Part shown: positions 43,914 through 53,309 of the stretch, piece after piece
Position numbering within the stretch: position 1 is the first letter of the stretch
How the letters are laid out: the number at the start of each line of letters is the position of its first letter
From: Sideroxydans lithotrophicus ES-1
GTDB lineage: Bacteria; Pseudomonadota; Gammaproteobacteria; Burkholderiales; Gallionellaceae
Length of the DNA stretch: 64,000 bases
Assembly (NCBI RefSeq): GCF_000025705.1
Contig: NC_013959.1
Span: 921,063-985,062 of the forward strand
Direction: 5' to 3'
Program-made: the position numbers and the translations under genes
The notes under the pieces: generated by a model
Seen by the model: the letters and a program-made list of their open reading frames with translations, nothing else
Databases searched by the model: none
Told to the model about the DNA's origin: nothing

Positions 43914-45791
43914 ATGAATCCCTATTCGCACACCCCATCCGCGCAAACACGTACCGATTGGCGTGTCATCCGCAGTCTGATGCCCTATCTGCTGGAGTTC
44001 AAAGTCCGCCTGGTGTCGGTGATCGTGCTGCTGGTGCTGGCGAAGCTCACCAACGTTGCCGTGCCGCTGGTGCTCAAGGAGATCGTGGACGCGATGGGCA
44101 AGCCCAAAGCGATGCTGGCCATCCCTGTGTTTCTGGTTGTCGGATACGGCCTGCTGCGTCTGTTCAGTACGCTGTTCGGCGAGTTGCGCGATGCATTGTT
44201 CGCCAAGGTCACTCAGCGCGCCATCCGCCGTGTGGCGCTACAGGTCTTTGAGCATTTGCACAATCTGAGTTTGCGCTTCCATCTGGAGCGGCAGACCGGC
44301 GGAGTATCCCGCGACATCGAGCGGGGTACGCGCGGTATCAGTTTCCTGCTTACTTTTCTGCTGTTCAATATCCTTCCAACCCTGCTGGAGATCGTGCTGG
44401 TGGCGGGCATCCTGTTCGTGAAATACAACCCCTGGTTCGCCATCATCACCTTCGTCACGCTGTTGATCTATGTGATTTTCACTTTGGTGATCACCGAATG
44501 GCGCATGGTGTTTCGACGCACCATGAATGACATGGATTCCAAGGCCAACACGCGTGCCATCGACAGCCTGATCAATTACGAGACGGTGAAATATTTCGGC
44601 AACGAGCACTACGAAGTACAACGCTATGACGAGCAAATGCAGCGCTGGGAAGTCTCGGCCGTACGCAACCAGACCTCGCTGGCCACGCTTAACGCCGGGC
44701 AGAGCATCATCATCGCCGTCGGGGTAACCTTGCTTATGCTGCTGGCTGCCGACGGAGTGGTGAAGGGCACGATGACCATCGGCGACTTGGTGCTGGTGAA
44801 CGTATATATGTTGCAGCTCTACATGCCGCTGCATTTCCTGGGATTCGTCTATCGTGAGATCAAGAACTCATTGGCCGATATGGAAAGGATGTTCCGGCTG
44901 CTGGATGAGAACCGGGAAATACAGGATGCACCAAGCGCGCTTCCGCTCAAGCTGCACGGCGTTGCAGTACGGCCAAGACACGGTGCGGCGGAGCCGACGG
45001 GGGCGGGAGTGGCCGCATCGCACCCTCTCCCGCAAACGGCTGACTCCGTCAGTAATGTGTCGGGGGTGCGTTTCGAAAAAGTCCGATTTTCCTATGAGAA
45101 GTCGCGCGAGATATTGCACGACGTGAGTTTCGACATTCCGGCGGGGCATACGGTAGCCGTGGTGGGGGCGAGCGGCGCAGGCAAATCCACCCTGTCGCGT
45201 TTATTGTTCCGTTTCTACGATGTGGATGGGGGCAGCATCTCCATCGACGGGCAGGACATCCGCTCGGTCACCCAGGCCAGTTTGCGTGCTGCCATCGGCA
45301 TCGTGCCGCAGGACACCGTGTTGTTCAACGATACCATCTACTACAACATCGCCTATGGGCGGCCTGACGCCTCGCGAGATGAGGTGATCGCAGCGGCACA
45401 ATCCGCTCATATCCATACTTTCATCGAATCCTTGCCGCAAGGTTACGATTCGATGGTGGGGGAGCGTGGCCTGAAGCTTTCCGGGGGCGAGAAGCAGCGA
45501 GTGGCTATCGCGCGCGCCATTTTGAAGAATCCGGCGATCCTGATCTTCGACGAGGCAACTTCGGCGCTTGATTCGAAATCGGAAAAAGCCATTCAGGACG
45601 AATTGCGCAGCATCGCCATGAACCGCACCACCCTGGTGATCGCCCACCGTCTGTCGACTGTCGTGGACGCTCATCAGATTCTCGTCATGGATAAAGGTGC
45701 TATCGTTGAGCGTGGAACACATCGTAACCTGTTGGAAAAACAGGGTATTTATTCGCAGATGTGGGCGCTACAGCAGCAGGAAGAACATTAG
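43914..45791 (+). CDS. Atm1/HMT1-type ABC transporter, permease fused to ATPase
   Basis: A 625-residue half transporter. Six membrane segments lie in about 25-310, including TRAIDSLINYETVKYFGNE, the signature of the Atm1/ABCB7 group that exports glutathione-bound sulfur or metal species. The ATPase domain has Walker A GASGAGKS, LSGGEKQR and ILIFDEATSALD. Between the domains, about residues 345-385, is an extra Pro/Ala-rich stretch that contains a REP-like fragment. A TATAAT at 43881-43886 is the likely -10, but the TTGACA upstream is only 14 bp away. The ATG at 43914 has no strong ribosome site. Confidence 0.9.
   Translation: MNPYSHTPSAQTRTDWRVIRSLMPYLLEFKVRLVSVIVLLVLAKLTNVAVPLVLKEIVDAMGKPKAMLAIPVFLVVGYGLLRLFSTLFGELRDALFAKVTQRAIRRVALQVFEHLHNLSLRFHLERQTGGVSRDIERGTRGISFLLTFLLFNILPTLLEIVLVAGILFVKYNPWFAIITFVTLLIYVIFTLVITEWRMVFRRTMNDMDSKANTRAIDSLINYETVKYFGNEHYEVQRYDEQMQRWEVSAVRNQTSLATLNAGQSIIIAVGVTLLMLLAADGVVKGTMTIGDLVLVNVYMLQLYMPLHFLGFVYREIKNSLADMERMFRLLDENREIQDAPSALPLKLHGVAVRPRHGAAEPTGAGVAASHPLPQTADSVSNVSGVRFEKVRFSYEKSREILHDVSFDIPAGHTVAVVGASGAGKSTLSRLLFRFYDVDGGSISIDGQDIRSVTQASLRAAIGIVPQDTVLFNDTIYYNIAYGRPDASRDEVIAAAQSAHIHTFIESLPQGYDSMVGERGLKLSGGEKQRVAIARAILKNPAILIFDEATSALDSKSEKAIQDELRSIAMNRTTLVIAHRLSTVVDAHQILVMDKGAIVERGTHRNLLEKQGIYSQMWALQQQEEH
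45023..45040 (+). repeat. half REP-like element inside the ABC transporter gene
   Basis: CCCTCTCCCGCAAACGGC, matching the left half of the REP-like family, in frame within the linker between the membrane and ATPase domains (reads HPLPQTA). Confidence 0.45.
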
Positions 45792-45868
45792 CAAATTTGC
45801 CACAATCATTGTATCCATTTGGTTTTTTAGGGTATTCTCCACGCCGTTTGGAGAGTCAAAGGGGAATC

Positions 45869-46768
45869 ATGTTTAAGAAAATCATCATGTTGGCGTTGTT
45901 CAGCCATGTGTTGCTGGTACATGCGGAGGGCAATGAAGGCGTGAATCCGGTAGTGCGCGACGATCAGCCGTCCAGCGTTGCATTCAGCCATATGCCGCCT
46001 CCAAGGCTGCAATCCGCTATCGCCATGATCTATGACGAACAGGATCAGCGCCCGATCTATTCCAAGAACTCCCACAATGTCGTTCCCATTGCATCCATAA
46101 CCAAGCTGATGACGGCAATGGTCATTCTGGATGCCAAATTGCCGATGGATGAGCCAATCAGCATCAGCCCGGAAGACCGAGATCATTTGAAGGGATCGCG
46201 TTCTCGTATGCGCAACGGCATGACTTTGACGCGGGCGGAACTGATCCAGCTGGCTTTGATGTCATCGGAGAACCGTGCCGCGGCCGCTTTGGCGCGCACT
46301 TACCCGGGCGGTACGCCGGTGATGCTGGCGATGATGAATGCCAAGGCGCGCGAACTGGGGATGAACTCTACCCACTTCCTGGATCCGACCGGGTTGAACA
46401 GTGCAAATGTTTCGACTGCTCAGGACTTGGTCAAAATGGTGATGGCAGCGCAAGGTTATGAATATATCCAGCACTGCACGACCTCACATTCGCGCATCGT
46501 GCAAGTGGATAGTCGACGTACATTGCGTTTCAGCAATACCAATCCCCTGGTCAGGAATTCCCAATGGGATATCGGTCTCAGCAAGACCGGCTACATCAGC
46601 GAGGCCGGGCGTTGCCTGGTCATGCAGGCGAGGATAACCGATCGACCAGTGATCATCGTGTTGCTGGATTCCTGGGGTAAGCGCACTCGCGTCGGCGATG
46701 CTGTGCGGGTAAAACACTGGATGGAGAGCGCAGTTTCCAGGTCGATCCGGCGTACCAGCTACGAGTAA
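45869..46768 (+). CDS. pbpG: D-alanyl-D-alanine endopeptidase (PBP7/PbpG-like)
   Basis: A 299-residue S11-family penicillin-binding protein. Signal peptide MFKKIIMLALFSHVLLVHAE. The active site is complete: SITK (76-79), SEN (133-135, within MSSENRAAAAL) and SKTGYI. The short length without a C-terminal membrane anchor fits PBP7, which cleaves peptide crosslinks in murein. Start at 45869, with AAAGGGGAATC just before. It has its own terminator. Confidence 0.9.
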   Translation: MFKKIIMLALFSHVLLVHAEGNEGVNPVVRDDQPSSVAFSHMPPPRLQSAIAMIYDEQDQRPIYSKNSHNVVPIASITKLMTAMVILDAKLPMDEPISISPEDRDHLKGSRSRMRNGMTLTRAELIQLALMSSENRAAAALARTYPGGTPVMLAMMNAKARELGMNSTHFLDPTGLNSANVSTAQDLVKMVMAAQGYEYIQHCTTSHSRIVQVDSRRTLRFSNTNPLVRNSQWDIGLSKTGYISEAGRCLVMQARITDRPVIIVLLDSWGKRTRVGDAVRVKHWMESAVSRSIRRTSYE

Positions 46769-46775
46769 GCCTGAA

Positions 46776-46808
46776 TAAAAAAAGGGGGCGCAAGTCCCCT
46801 TTGCTTTT
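46776..46808. terminator. bidirectional terminator between pbpG and cbbR
   Basis: AAAGGGG (46781-46787) / CCCCTTT (46796-46802), A run on the left and TTTTT on the right, serving the convergent pair. Confidence 0.75.
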
Positions 46809-46828
46809 TGCATATGGCTGACATCAAA

Positions 46829-47803
46829 TCAGGCGGAATCCTTTCTGTCCTTGCCGCCATTTTTTCGAGTGGGAAAGCCGGGGATACCCTGCAGGTATTT
46901 TTCACCAACCAGCTTGCTCTCCTTGTGCAGGAATTCGAGGAAGGCCAAGGCGACCACCGATAGCTGTTTTTCCTTGGGATGGGCCAGATACCAGTGACGC
47001 TGGATCGGGAAGCCCTGCACATCGAGGATAGCCAGTTCCTGGCTGTCGCGATCCAGCGCAAGGGTATGCGCCGACAGCACGGCAATTCCCAGCCCGCCAA
47101 CCACTGCCTGCTTGATCGCTTCGTTGCTGCCGAGTTCCATCCTCACTTTTAGCTTCAGCCCTCTTTCGGCAAAGAATTGTTCAGTGGCCAGACGGATGCC
47201 GGAACCTTGTTCGCGCATCAGGAACTGTTCTTCAGTCAGACGTTGCAAGGAGATATTCTTTTCTGCTGCCAAAGCATGGTTGCTTGCGGCCAGCACGACC
47301 AACGGATTTTCCAGGAAGGGTTCTATCTCTATATCCATATCTTCCGGTGGCGCTCCGAGTACGTACAGGTCATCCTGGTTGTCGGCGAGGCGTTGCAGTA
47401 CCCGTTCCCGATTGGTCACCTTGAGTGACACGTCGATACCCGGATAGCGCTGGCAGAAAAGCCCAAGCAGACGCGGTACGAAATACTTGGCAGTAGTGAT
47501 GATGGCCAGGTTCAGCTTTCCCGCCTTCACCCCTTTCATGTCCGAGACCAGCATCTCGAAACGGGACATATCCTCAAAGATATTTCGGCAGACCTTGAGC
47601 AACTCGCGCCCGGGGTCGGTCAGGTAGATGCGTTTGCCGATCTGTTCCAGCAGGGGTAGCCCGACGATATCGGTTAACTGCTTGATCTGTATCGATACCG
47701 TTGGTTGGGTCAGGTACAGCTCCTCGGCTGCGCGGGTGTAGCTTAGATTGCGTGCCACCGACTCAAACACCTTGAGCTGGCGCAATGTCGCGTTTTTCAT
47801 CAT
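46829..47803 (-). CDS. cbbR: LysR-type regulator of the Calvin-cycle operon, CbbR
   Basis: A 324-residue LysR regulator. The N-terminal helix-turn-helix is LRQLKVFESVARNLSYTRA followed by AEELYLTQPTVSIQIKQL. The C-terminal effector domain has LNLAIITTAKYFVPRLLG and MREQGSGIRLATEQFF as in CbbR/CmpR. Divergent from cbbL with 162 bp between them. Two adjacent ATGs are possible (47803 and 47800). Confidence 0.93.
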   Translation of the reverse strand: MMKNATLRQLKVFESVARNLSYTRAAEELYLTQPTVSIQIKQLTDIVGLPLLEQIGKRIYLTDPGRELLKVCRNIFEDMSRFEMLVSDMKGVKAGKLNLAIITTAKYFVPRLLGLFCQRYPGIDVSLKVTNRERVLQRLADNQDDLYVLGAPPEDMDIEIEPFLENPLVVLAASNHALAAEKNISLQRLTEEQFLMREQGSGIRLATEQFFAERGLKLKVRMELGSNEAIKQAVVGGLGIAVLSAHTLALDRDSQELAILDVQGFPIQRHWYLAHPKEKQLSVVALAFLEFLHKESKLVGEKYLQGIPGFPTRKNGGKDRKDSA

Positions 47804-47965
47804 GTTCTTTACTCAAAAAACCATAGATATTAGTCTATCGTTTACATCGAAAATTACAATTATTATTTATGGTTGCTCCTGTTTATAGTGGCTGCACGCT
47901 CTTCTGAGCCACGAAATCTTTCGTACTGGAGGATACATGTTCAACCTGATAACAAGGAGTTCGCC
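47804..47965. promoter_or_regulatory. cbbR-cbbL control region
   Basis: AT-rich interval with a LysR-type dyad ATAGA-TATTAG-TCTAT (47824-47839) flanked by AACCATA (47819-47825) and TATGGTT (47868-47874), a larger inverted repeat. A TATAGT hexamer (47884-47889) may be the cbbL -10. An AAGGAG ribosome site ends the region (47953-47958). Confidence 0.6.
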
Positions 47966-49387
47966 ATGGCAGTCAAGACATATAACGCCGGTGTAAAAGA
48001 ATACCGGCAAACCTACTGGACGCCGGAATACACCCCGCTGGATACCGACATCCTCGCCTGTTTCAAGATCACCCCTCAGCCTGGCGTGGACCGTGAAGAA
48101 GTTGCGGCCGCAGTCGCCGCAGAGTCCTCAACCGGCACCTGGACCACGGTATGGACCGATCTGCTGACCGATCTGGATTACTACAAGGGGCGTGCCTATC
48201 GCATCGAAGACGTGCCCGGAGATGATACCTGCTTCTATGCGTTTGTTGCTTACCCGATCGACTTGTTCGAAGAGGGCTCTGTCGTCAACGTGCTGACCTC
48301 GCTGGTCGGCAACGTGTTCGGCTTCAAGGCGTTGCGCGCCCTGCGTCTGGAAGACGTGCGCTTCCCGATCGCCTATGTGAAGACTTGCGGCGGACCTCCT
48401 CAGGGCATCCAGGTCGAGCGCGACAAGATGAACAAGTATGGCCGCCCGCTGCTGGGCTGCACCATCAAGCCCAAATTGGGTCTCTCCGCCAAGAACTACG
48501 GCCGTGCCGTGTACGAGTGCCTGCGCGGTGGCCTGGATTTCACCAAGGACGACGAGAACGTCAATAGCCAGCCGTTCATGCGCTGGCGCGACCGTTTCGA
48601 ATTCGTGCACGAAGCCACGCTGAAAGCCGAGCGCGAGACCGGCGAGCGCAAGGGCCACTACCTGAACGTGACCGCGCCGACGCCGGAAGAGATGTACAAG
48701 CGCGCCGAGTTTGCCAAGGAGATCGGCGCACCGATCATCATGCACGACTACCTGACCGGCGGCCTGACCGCCAACACCGGCCTGGCCAACTGGTGCCGCA
48801 ATAACGGCATGCTGCTGCACATTCACCGCGCCATGCACGCCGTACTGGACCGCAATCCGCACCACGGCATCCACTTCCGCGTGCTGACCAAGGTGCTGCG
48901 CCTGTCCGGCGGCGACCACCTGCACTCGGGCACCGTGGTCGGCAAGCTGGAAGGCGACCGCGAGGCGACGCTGGGCTGGATCGACACCATGCGCGACGAG
49001 TTCATCAAGGAAGACCGCAGTCGCGGCCTCTTCTTCGATCAGGACTGGGGCTCCATGCCCGGCGTCTTGCCGGTCGCCTCCGGCGGTATCCACGTATGGC
49101 ACATGCCGGCGCTGGTGACCATCTTCGGCGACGACTCCGTGTTGCAGTTCGGCGGCGGCACGCTGGGTCACCCGTGGGGCAATGCGGCCGGTGCGGCAGC
49201 CAACCGCGTTGCGCTCGAGGCCTGTGTGGCAGCGCGCAACCAGGGCGTAGCAGTCGAGAAGGAAGGCAAGTCCATCCTGACCGAAGCCGCGAAATCCAGC
49301 CCGGAACTGAAGATCGCCATGGAAACGTGGAAAGAGATCAAGTTCGAGTTCGACACCGTCGACAAGCTGGACGTGGCACACAAGTAA
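47966..49387 (+). CDS. cbbL: RuBisCO large subunit, form IA
   Basis: A 473-residue large subunit. Start [18 protein letters not shown] behind AAGGAG. The catalytic TIKPKLGLS (about 167-174), the carbamylation-site FTKDDENVN (Lys194) and [17 protein letters not shown] are intact. The presence of a separate small subunit, cbbQ and cbbO, and the sequence style place it in form IA of proteobacteria. It fixes CO2 on ribulose-1,5-bisphosphate. No carboxysome genes are adjacent. Confidence 0.98.
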   Translation: MAVKTYNAGVKEYRQTYWTPEYTPLDTDILACFKITPQPGVDREEVAAAVAAESSTGTWTTVWTDLLTDLDYYKGRAYRIEDVPGDDTCFYAFVAYPIDLFEEGSVVNVLTSLVGNVFGFKALRALRLEDVRFPIAYVKTCGGPPQGIQVERDKMNKYGRPLLGCTIKPKLGLSAKNYGRAVYECLRGGLDFTKDDENVNSQPFMRWRDRFEFVHEATLKAERETGERKGHYLNVTAPTPEEMYKRAEFAKEIGAPIIMHDYLTGGLTANTGLANWCRNNGMLLHIHRAMHAVLDRNPHHGIHFRVLTKVLRLSGGDHLHSGTVVGKLEGDREATLGWIDTMRDEFIKEDRSRGLFFDQDWGSMPGVLPVASGGIHVWHMPALVTIFGDDSVLQFGGGTLGHPWGNAAGAAANRVALEACVAARNQGVAVEKEGKSILTEAAKSSPELKIAMETWKEIKFEFDTVDKLDVAHK

Positions 49388-49397
49388 AAATGCAGGT

Positions 49398-49459
49398 CGG
49401 GCAGCGCGGAAGCGATGCCCGGCAATTCACACAACATTGGGTCACGGCCAAGCTTGGCC
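49398..49459 (+). promoter_or_regulatory. two hairpins in the cbbL-cbbS gap
   Basis: CGGGCA-g-CGC-ggaa-GCG-a-TGCCCG (49398-49421) and a perfect 14-bp palindrome GGCCAAGCTTGGCC (49446-49459), the latter ending 22 nt before the cbbS ATG. No T run, so these are more likely mRNA-stability or processing elements than terminators. Confidence 0.55.
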
Positions 49460-49481
49460 CAAGCTACGAAAGGATGGAATC

Positions 49482-49838
49482 ATGAGCGAAGTAATGGATT
49501 ACAAATCACGTTTGTCCGACCCTGCCAGCCGCAAGTTCGAGACATTCTCCTACCTGCCGGCAATGACCGCCGACCAGATCAAGAAGCAGGTGGAGTACCT
49601 GGTTTCCAAAGGCTGGAATCCCGCCATCGAGCATATCGAGCCGGAATACCTGATGGACTCCTACTGGTACATGTGGAAGCTGCCGATGTTCGGCGAGACC
49701 GACGTGACCAAGGTATTGGCGGAAGCCGAAGCCTGCCACAAGGCCAACCCCAACAACCACGTGCGCCTGATCGGTTATAACAACTTCAACCAGTCCCAGG
49801 GCGCGGCCATGGTGATCTTCCGCGGCAAGACGGTTTGA
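49482..49838 (+). CDS. cbbS: RuBisCO small subunit
   Basis: A 118-residue small subunit beginning [20 protein letters not shown]. Characteristic stretches are [48 protein letters not shown] in parts and [24 protein letters not shown] ribosome site. It completes the L8S8 enzyme. Confidence 0.97.
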   Translation: MSEVMDYKSRLSDPASRKFETFSYLPAMTADQIKKQVEYLVSKGWNPAIEHIEPEYLMDSYWYMWKLPMFGETDVTKVLAEAEACHKANPNNHVRLIGYNNFNQSQGAAMVIFRGKTV

Positions 49839-49849
49839 TGCAGTTGACT

Positions 49850-49883
49850 CCTGCCGCGCCGGTTCGGGCGGCAGGTTTTTTTT
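49850..49883 (+). terminator. terminator between cbbS and cbbQ
   Basis: CCTGCCGC (49850-49857) / GCGGCAGG (49868-49875) followed by eight T. It probably lowers cbbQ-cbbO expression relative to cbbLS. Confidence 0.88.
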
Positions 49884-49972
49884 ACCGCGACCTGAGGTGT
49901 TTCGCATATGGACACAAGCGTCTGCAAGCCGGCCGCTTCTGCCTTTGTGTTGAACGATAGACGGAGACAAGA

Positions 49973-50776
49973 ATGAGCGACATCATCCAGCAGTACCGTA
50001 TCGAAAAGGAACCCTATTACCGCGCCGTTTCGGACGAGGTGGAATTGTTCGAGGCTGCCTACACCGTGCGCATGCCGATGATGCTGAAGGGTCCCACGGG
50101 CTGCGGCAAGACCCGCTTCGTGGAGCACATGGCATGGAAGCTGGGCAGGCCGCTGATCACCGTGGCCTGCAACGAGGACATGACCGCTTCCGACCTGGTC
50201 GGGCGCTTTCTGCTCGACGCCAACGGCACGCGCTGGCAGGATGGTCCGCTTGCGATTGCGGCACGTTATGGTGCGATCTGCTATCTGGATGAAGTGGTGG
50301 AAGCACGTCAGGACACCACCGTCGTGATCCACCCGCTGACTGACAATCGCCGTGTACTGCCGCTGGAGAAGAAGGGTGAGCTGGTGCACGCGCACCCTGA
50401 TTTCCAGCTGGTGATCTCCTACAACCCCGGTTACCAGAGCCTGATGAAGGATCTGAAGCAGTCCACCAAGCAGCGTTTCGGCGGACTCGACTTCAATTAT
50501 CCGGAGCATGACATCGAATCCGAGATCATTGTCCATGAGACCGGTGTCAAGGCGGATGTGGCCGGCAAACTGGTTTCCATCGCCGAACGTGCTCGCAACC
50601 TCAAGGGGCACGGGCTCGACGAGGGCATCTCAACGCGCATGCTGGTATATGCAGGCAGTCTGATCGCAACCGGCGTCGATCCGGTCAAAGCCTGCCGTGT
50701 CGCACTGGTGCGCCCGATCACGGATGACCCCGATATGCGTGATGCGCTGGATGCGGCGGTGACGACATTTTTTTAG
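49973..50776 (+). CDS. cbbQ: RuBisCO activase ATPase CbbQ
   Basis: A 267-residue MoxR-family AAA+ ATPase. Walker A is GPTGCGKT (40-47), Walker B is [12 protein letters not shown], and the sensor/arginine-finger region is [15 protein letters not shown]. CbbQ forms hexamers that, with CbbO, remove inhibitory sugar phosphates from RuBisCO. It lies beyond the cbbS terminator and 12 bp before cbbO. Confidence 0.96.
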   Translation: MSDIIQQYRIEKEPYYRAVSDEVELFEAAYTVRMPMMLKGPTGCGKTRFVEHMAWKLGRPLITVACNEDMTASDLVGRFLLDANGTRWQDGPLAIAARYGAICYLDEVVEARQDTTVVIHPLTDNRRVLPLEKKGELVHAHPDFQLVISYNPGYQSLMKDLKQSTKQRFGGLDFNYPEHDIESEIIVHETGVKADVAGKLVSIAERARNLKGHGLDEGISTRMLVYAGSLIATGVDPVKACRVALVRPITDDPDMRDALDAAVTTFF

Positions 50777-50788
50777 GGTGACGCGACC

Positions 50789-53179
50789 ATGGCAATCAAT
50801 CTCGACGACTACCAGGAATTGCTTGCCGCGCTTTCGCCGGAGTTGCAGGAGAGAGTGCGTTCCTCCTGGCCTGAAGCTGCCAAGGTGTTCAGTGCCCGCG
50901 GCCTCGATAATTTCCTCAAGGGGGTGGCTGCACTGAGGAGTCTGGGCAAAGGCGACGAACTGGTTGCCACCTGGATCGACCATGCGCCGCTGGTGGCCAA
51001 GGAGATCGGCGAGGATGCCGTGCCCGACCTGGTACAGACCGCATTGTCGCTGGCTTCCAAGACCTCCGGCGCGGTGATAGAACTGATGCTCAGCACTGCG
51101 CCGACAGCGGCCAACCGACTCGGCGACGAGGCCTTGTTTCGTGCTTACCTGCAATTCCTCGCCAACCTGCTGGCGCAGGCGCCACGCGGCGTGCGGCCGA
51201 TGCTGGAGAACCTGGAAAAACTTTTCAGCCAGCTGACCCTGGGCGGATTGCGCCGTTGGGCGCTGTGGGGCGCGCATGCACACCGCACCAACTACCCCGA
51301 ACAAGCCAGCTACTTCAGCCTGCAGTCGAAGGAGTCGCAGGCGATGCTGCAGCAGGAGCGCAAGGGCACGCTGTTCATCGATGTGCAGCGTCGCATCAAC
51401 ATGTATCTGCGCGCACTCTGGGCCAGGGACTTCTTCATGAAACCGACCTCGGGCGATTTCGAGTCGCGCGAAGGCTATCGCCCGTTCGTGGAAGGCTATT
51501 TCATCCACCTGCCCGATGCCTACGATGATTTTATCCTCCCCGCAGGGGATCGTTCGGCCCCTCTCCCGCAAGCGGGAGAGGGTTCGGGAGAGGGGCGCAA
51601 GCTCCCCGGACTCGAGCTTTACCGCGCCGCGGCAGCGCATGGTGCGGCTCATCTCGTGTACACGCGCGAACCGATCTCGGCCGAGGCGCTCAACCCGTTC
51701 CAGATGGCCGTCATCAGCGTGATCGAGGACGCGCGCGTGGAAACGCTGGCGGCGAACCGGTTTCCGGGTCTCAGAAAACTGTGGGTGCAGTTGCACACCA
51801 TTGAAGCGGGGCAGGGCGATTCGGCCGGTGACTTCCTCAACCGGCTGGCGCGCGCCCTGTTGGACCACGATTATCAGGACAACGATCCGTGGATCGCGCA
51901 GGGGCGTGTGCTGTTCAAGCAGGCAGCCGACCGCCTGGACAGCAACCAGATATCCTGGGACATCGGCGTGCAACTGGCGCATGAATTCCTGGCCAAGCGT
52001 ATCCCCTTCAATCCGCGCAGCGATCTGCTCACGACACCTTACCGCGACGACAACCGCTATTTCTGGGAGTTCGAGGAATTCGACTTCGACCAGGCACTGG
52101 CGGCAGGCTACGAGGCGCCGAAGCAGGTACGCAAGCATGTCAGCCTGATGGAATTCGCCAATGAGCTCGACGTGGAAACGGCAGGCGACGATGCCGAAGA
52201 GATCTGGGTGCTCGGCACCGAGCTCTTCCCTTACGAAGATATGGGCAAGTCGTACAACGAACTGGAGGGCAAGGAGCCGGTCTCCGAACCCTACCATTAT
52301 GCCGAGTGGGACTACCAGATCCAGCTCGAACGCCCGGCCTGGGCCACGGTGCTGGAGAAACGGCCCAAGGCGGGCGACCTGCAGCTGATCGACGACATCA
52401 CCGCGCAGCACAAGCGCACCATCGGACGCCTGAAATTCCTGCTGGATGCGTTGCAGCCGCAGGGCGTGACGCGCATACGCAAGCTGGAGGACGGTGACGA
52501 ACTGGACGTCAACGCGGCCATACGCGCCATGATCGACATGCGCATGGGACAGCAACCCGACCAGCGCATCATGATGCGCTCGGTGCGCAAAGTGCGCGAT
52601 ATCTCGGTGATGGTGCTGCTGGACCTGTCGGAGTCAACCAACGACAAGGTCAGCGGGCAGGATTACAGCGTGCTGGATCTGCAGCGCCAAGCTGCCGTGT
52701 TGCTGGCGGATGCCATCCACAAGATCGGCGACCCGTTCGCAATCCACGGTTTCTGTTCCGATGGCCGCCACAATGTCGAGTACTCCCGCTTCAAGGATTT
52801 CGACCAGCCCTATAACGAGGTGCCCAAGTCGCGCCTGGCGGGCATGCGCGGTCAGTTGTCCACGCGCATGGGCGCAGCCATCCGCCATGCCGGGCATTAC
52901 CTGAAGCTGCAGAAATCGGCGAAGAAGTTGTTGCTGGTGATCACCGATGGCGAACCGGCAGACGTAGACGTGCGCGATCCGCAGTATCTGCGCTATGACA
53001 CCAAGAAAGCCGTGGAGGAAATGGCACGCTCGGGGGTGACGACTTTTTGCATGTCGCTTGACCCGAGAGCGGATCAATATGTCTCAAGGATATTCGGGGC
53101 CAGGAACTACATGGTAGTGGACCATGTGGAGCGTTTGCCGGAAAAGCTGCCGGCTCTCTATGCCGGATTAACCAGATGA
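50789..53179 (+). CDS. cbbO: RuBisCO activase adaptor CbbO (with von Willebrand domain)
   Basis: A 796-residue protein. The N-terminal about 450 residues are the CbbO helical region (QELLAALSPELQERVRSSWPEA). The C-terminal von Willebrand A domain begins near residue 607 with the MIDAS motif VLLDLSEST and includes LLLVITDGEPADVDV. It bridges CbbQ to RuBisCO. Residues about 248-272 (RSAPLPQAGEGSGEGRK) are translated from a REP-like palindrome (51558-51595), an in-frame insertion absent from what I recall of other CbbO proteins. Confidence 0.95.
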   Translation: MAINLDDYQELLAALSPELQERVRSSWPEAAKVFSARGLDNFLKGVAALRSLGKGDELVATWIDHAPLVAKEIGEDAVPDLVQTALSLASKTSGAVIELMLSTAPTAANRLGDEALFRAYLQFLANLLAQAPRGVRPMLENLEKLFSQLTLGGLRRWALWGAHAHRTNYPEQASYFSLQSKESQAMLQQERKGTLFIDVQRRINMYLRALWARDFFMKPTSGDFESREGYRPFVEGYFIHLPDAYDDFILPAGDRSAPLPQAGEGSGEGRKLPGLELYRAAAAHGAAHLVYTREPISAEALNPFQMAVISVIEDARVETLAANRFPGLRKLWVQLHTIEAGQGDSAGDFLNRLARALLDHDYQDNDPWIAQGRVLFKQAADRLDSNQISWDIGVQLAHEFLAKRIPFNPRSDLLTTPYRDDNRYFWEFEEFDFDQALAAGYEAPKQVRKHVSLMEFANELDVETAGDDAEEIWVLGTELFPYEDMGKSYNELEGKEPVSEPYHYAEWDYQIQLERPAWATVLEKRPKAGDLQLIDDITAQHKRTIGRLKFLLDALQPQGVTRIRKLEDGDELDVNAAIRAMIDMRMGQQPDQRIMMRSVRKVRDISVMVLLDLSESTNDKVSGQDYSVLDLQRQAAVLLADAIHKIGDPFAIHGFCSDGRHNVEYSRFKDFDQPYNEVPKSRLAGMRGQLSTRMGAAIRHAGHYLKLQKSAKKLLLVITDGEPADVDVRDPQYLRYDTKKAVEEMARSGVTTFCMSLDPRADQYVSRIFGARNYMVVDHVERLPEKLPALYAGLTR
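51558..51595 (+). repeat. REP-like palindrome inserted in frame in cbbO
   Basis: A left arm with CCCCTCTCCCGC (51558-51569), AA, GCGGGAGAGGG (51572-51582), then TTCGGGAGAGGGG. It is the fullest copy in the window and reads in frame as PLPQAGEGSGEG. Confidence 0.85.
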
Positions 53180-53208
53180 CAAAAGAACGATCCATGATGA
53201 TTTCCGGA

Positions 53209-53273
53209 TTTCGGAGAGACAGCTTTCTGCGCAGGCTGACTTCGCAAGGCGAAGTTAAGCGCAGCAGCCGAAA
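53209..53273. repeat. long nested hairpin downstream of cbbO
   Basis: Three nested stems: TTTCGG (53209-53214)/CCGAAA (53268-53273), CTGCGC (53227-53232)/GCGCAG (53259-53264), ACTTCGC (53239-53245)/GCGAAGT (53249-53255). Its reverse complement resembles part of the palindromic array at 62811-62991 (CTTAACTT...AAGT.AGCCT). It may be a transcription stop or mRNA 3' stabiliser. Confidence 0.65.
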
Positions 53274-53309
53274 CCCAAAGTTACCAATACTCTACGCAGG
53301 ACTTACACG

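Noticed and set aside
48128-49381. A 417-codon open frame antisense to cbbL
   Set aside because: Opposes RuBisCO large subunit, which is certain; the product is His/Gly/Val-rich shadow sequence.
50630-52555. A 641-codon open frame antisense to cbbO
   Set aside because: Same mirror effect; cbbO on the plus strand has clear CbbO and von Willebrand motifs.
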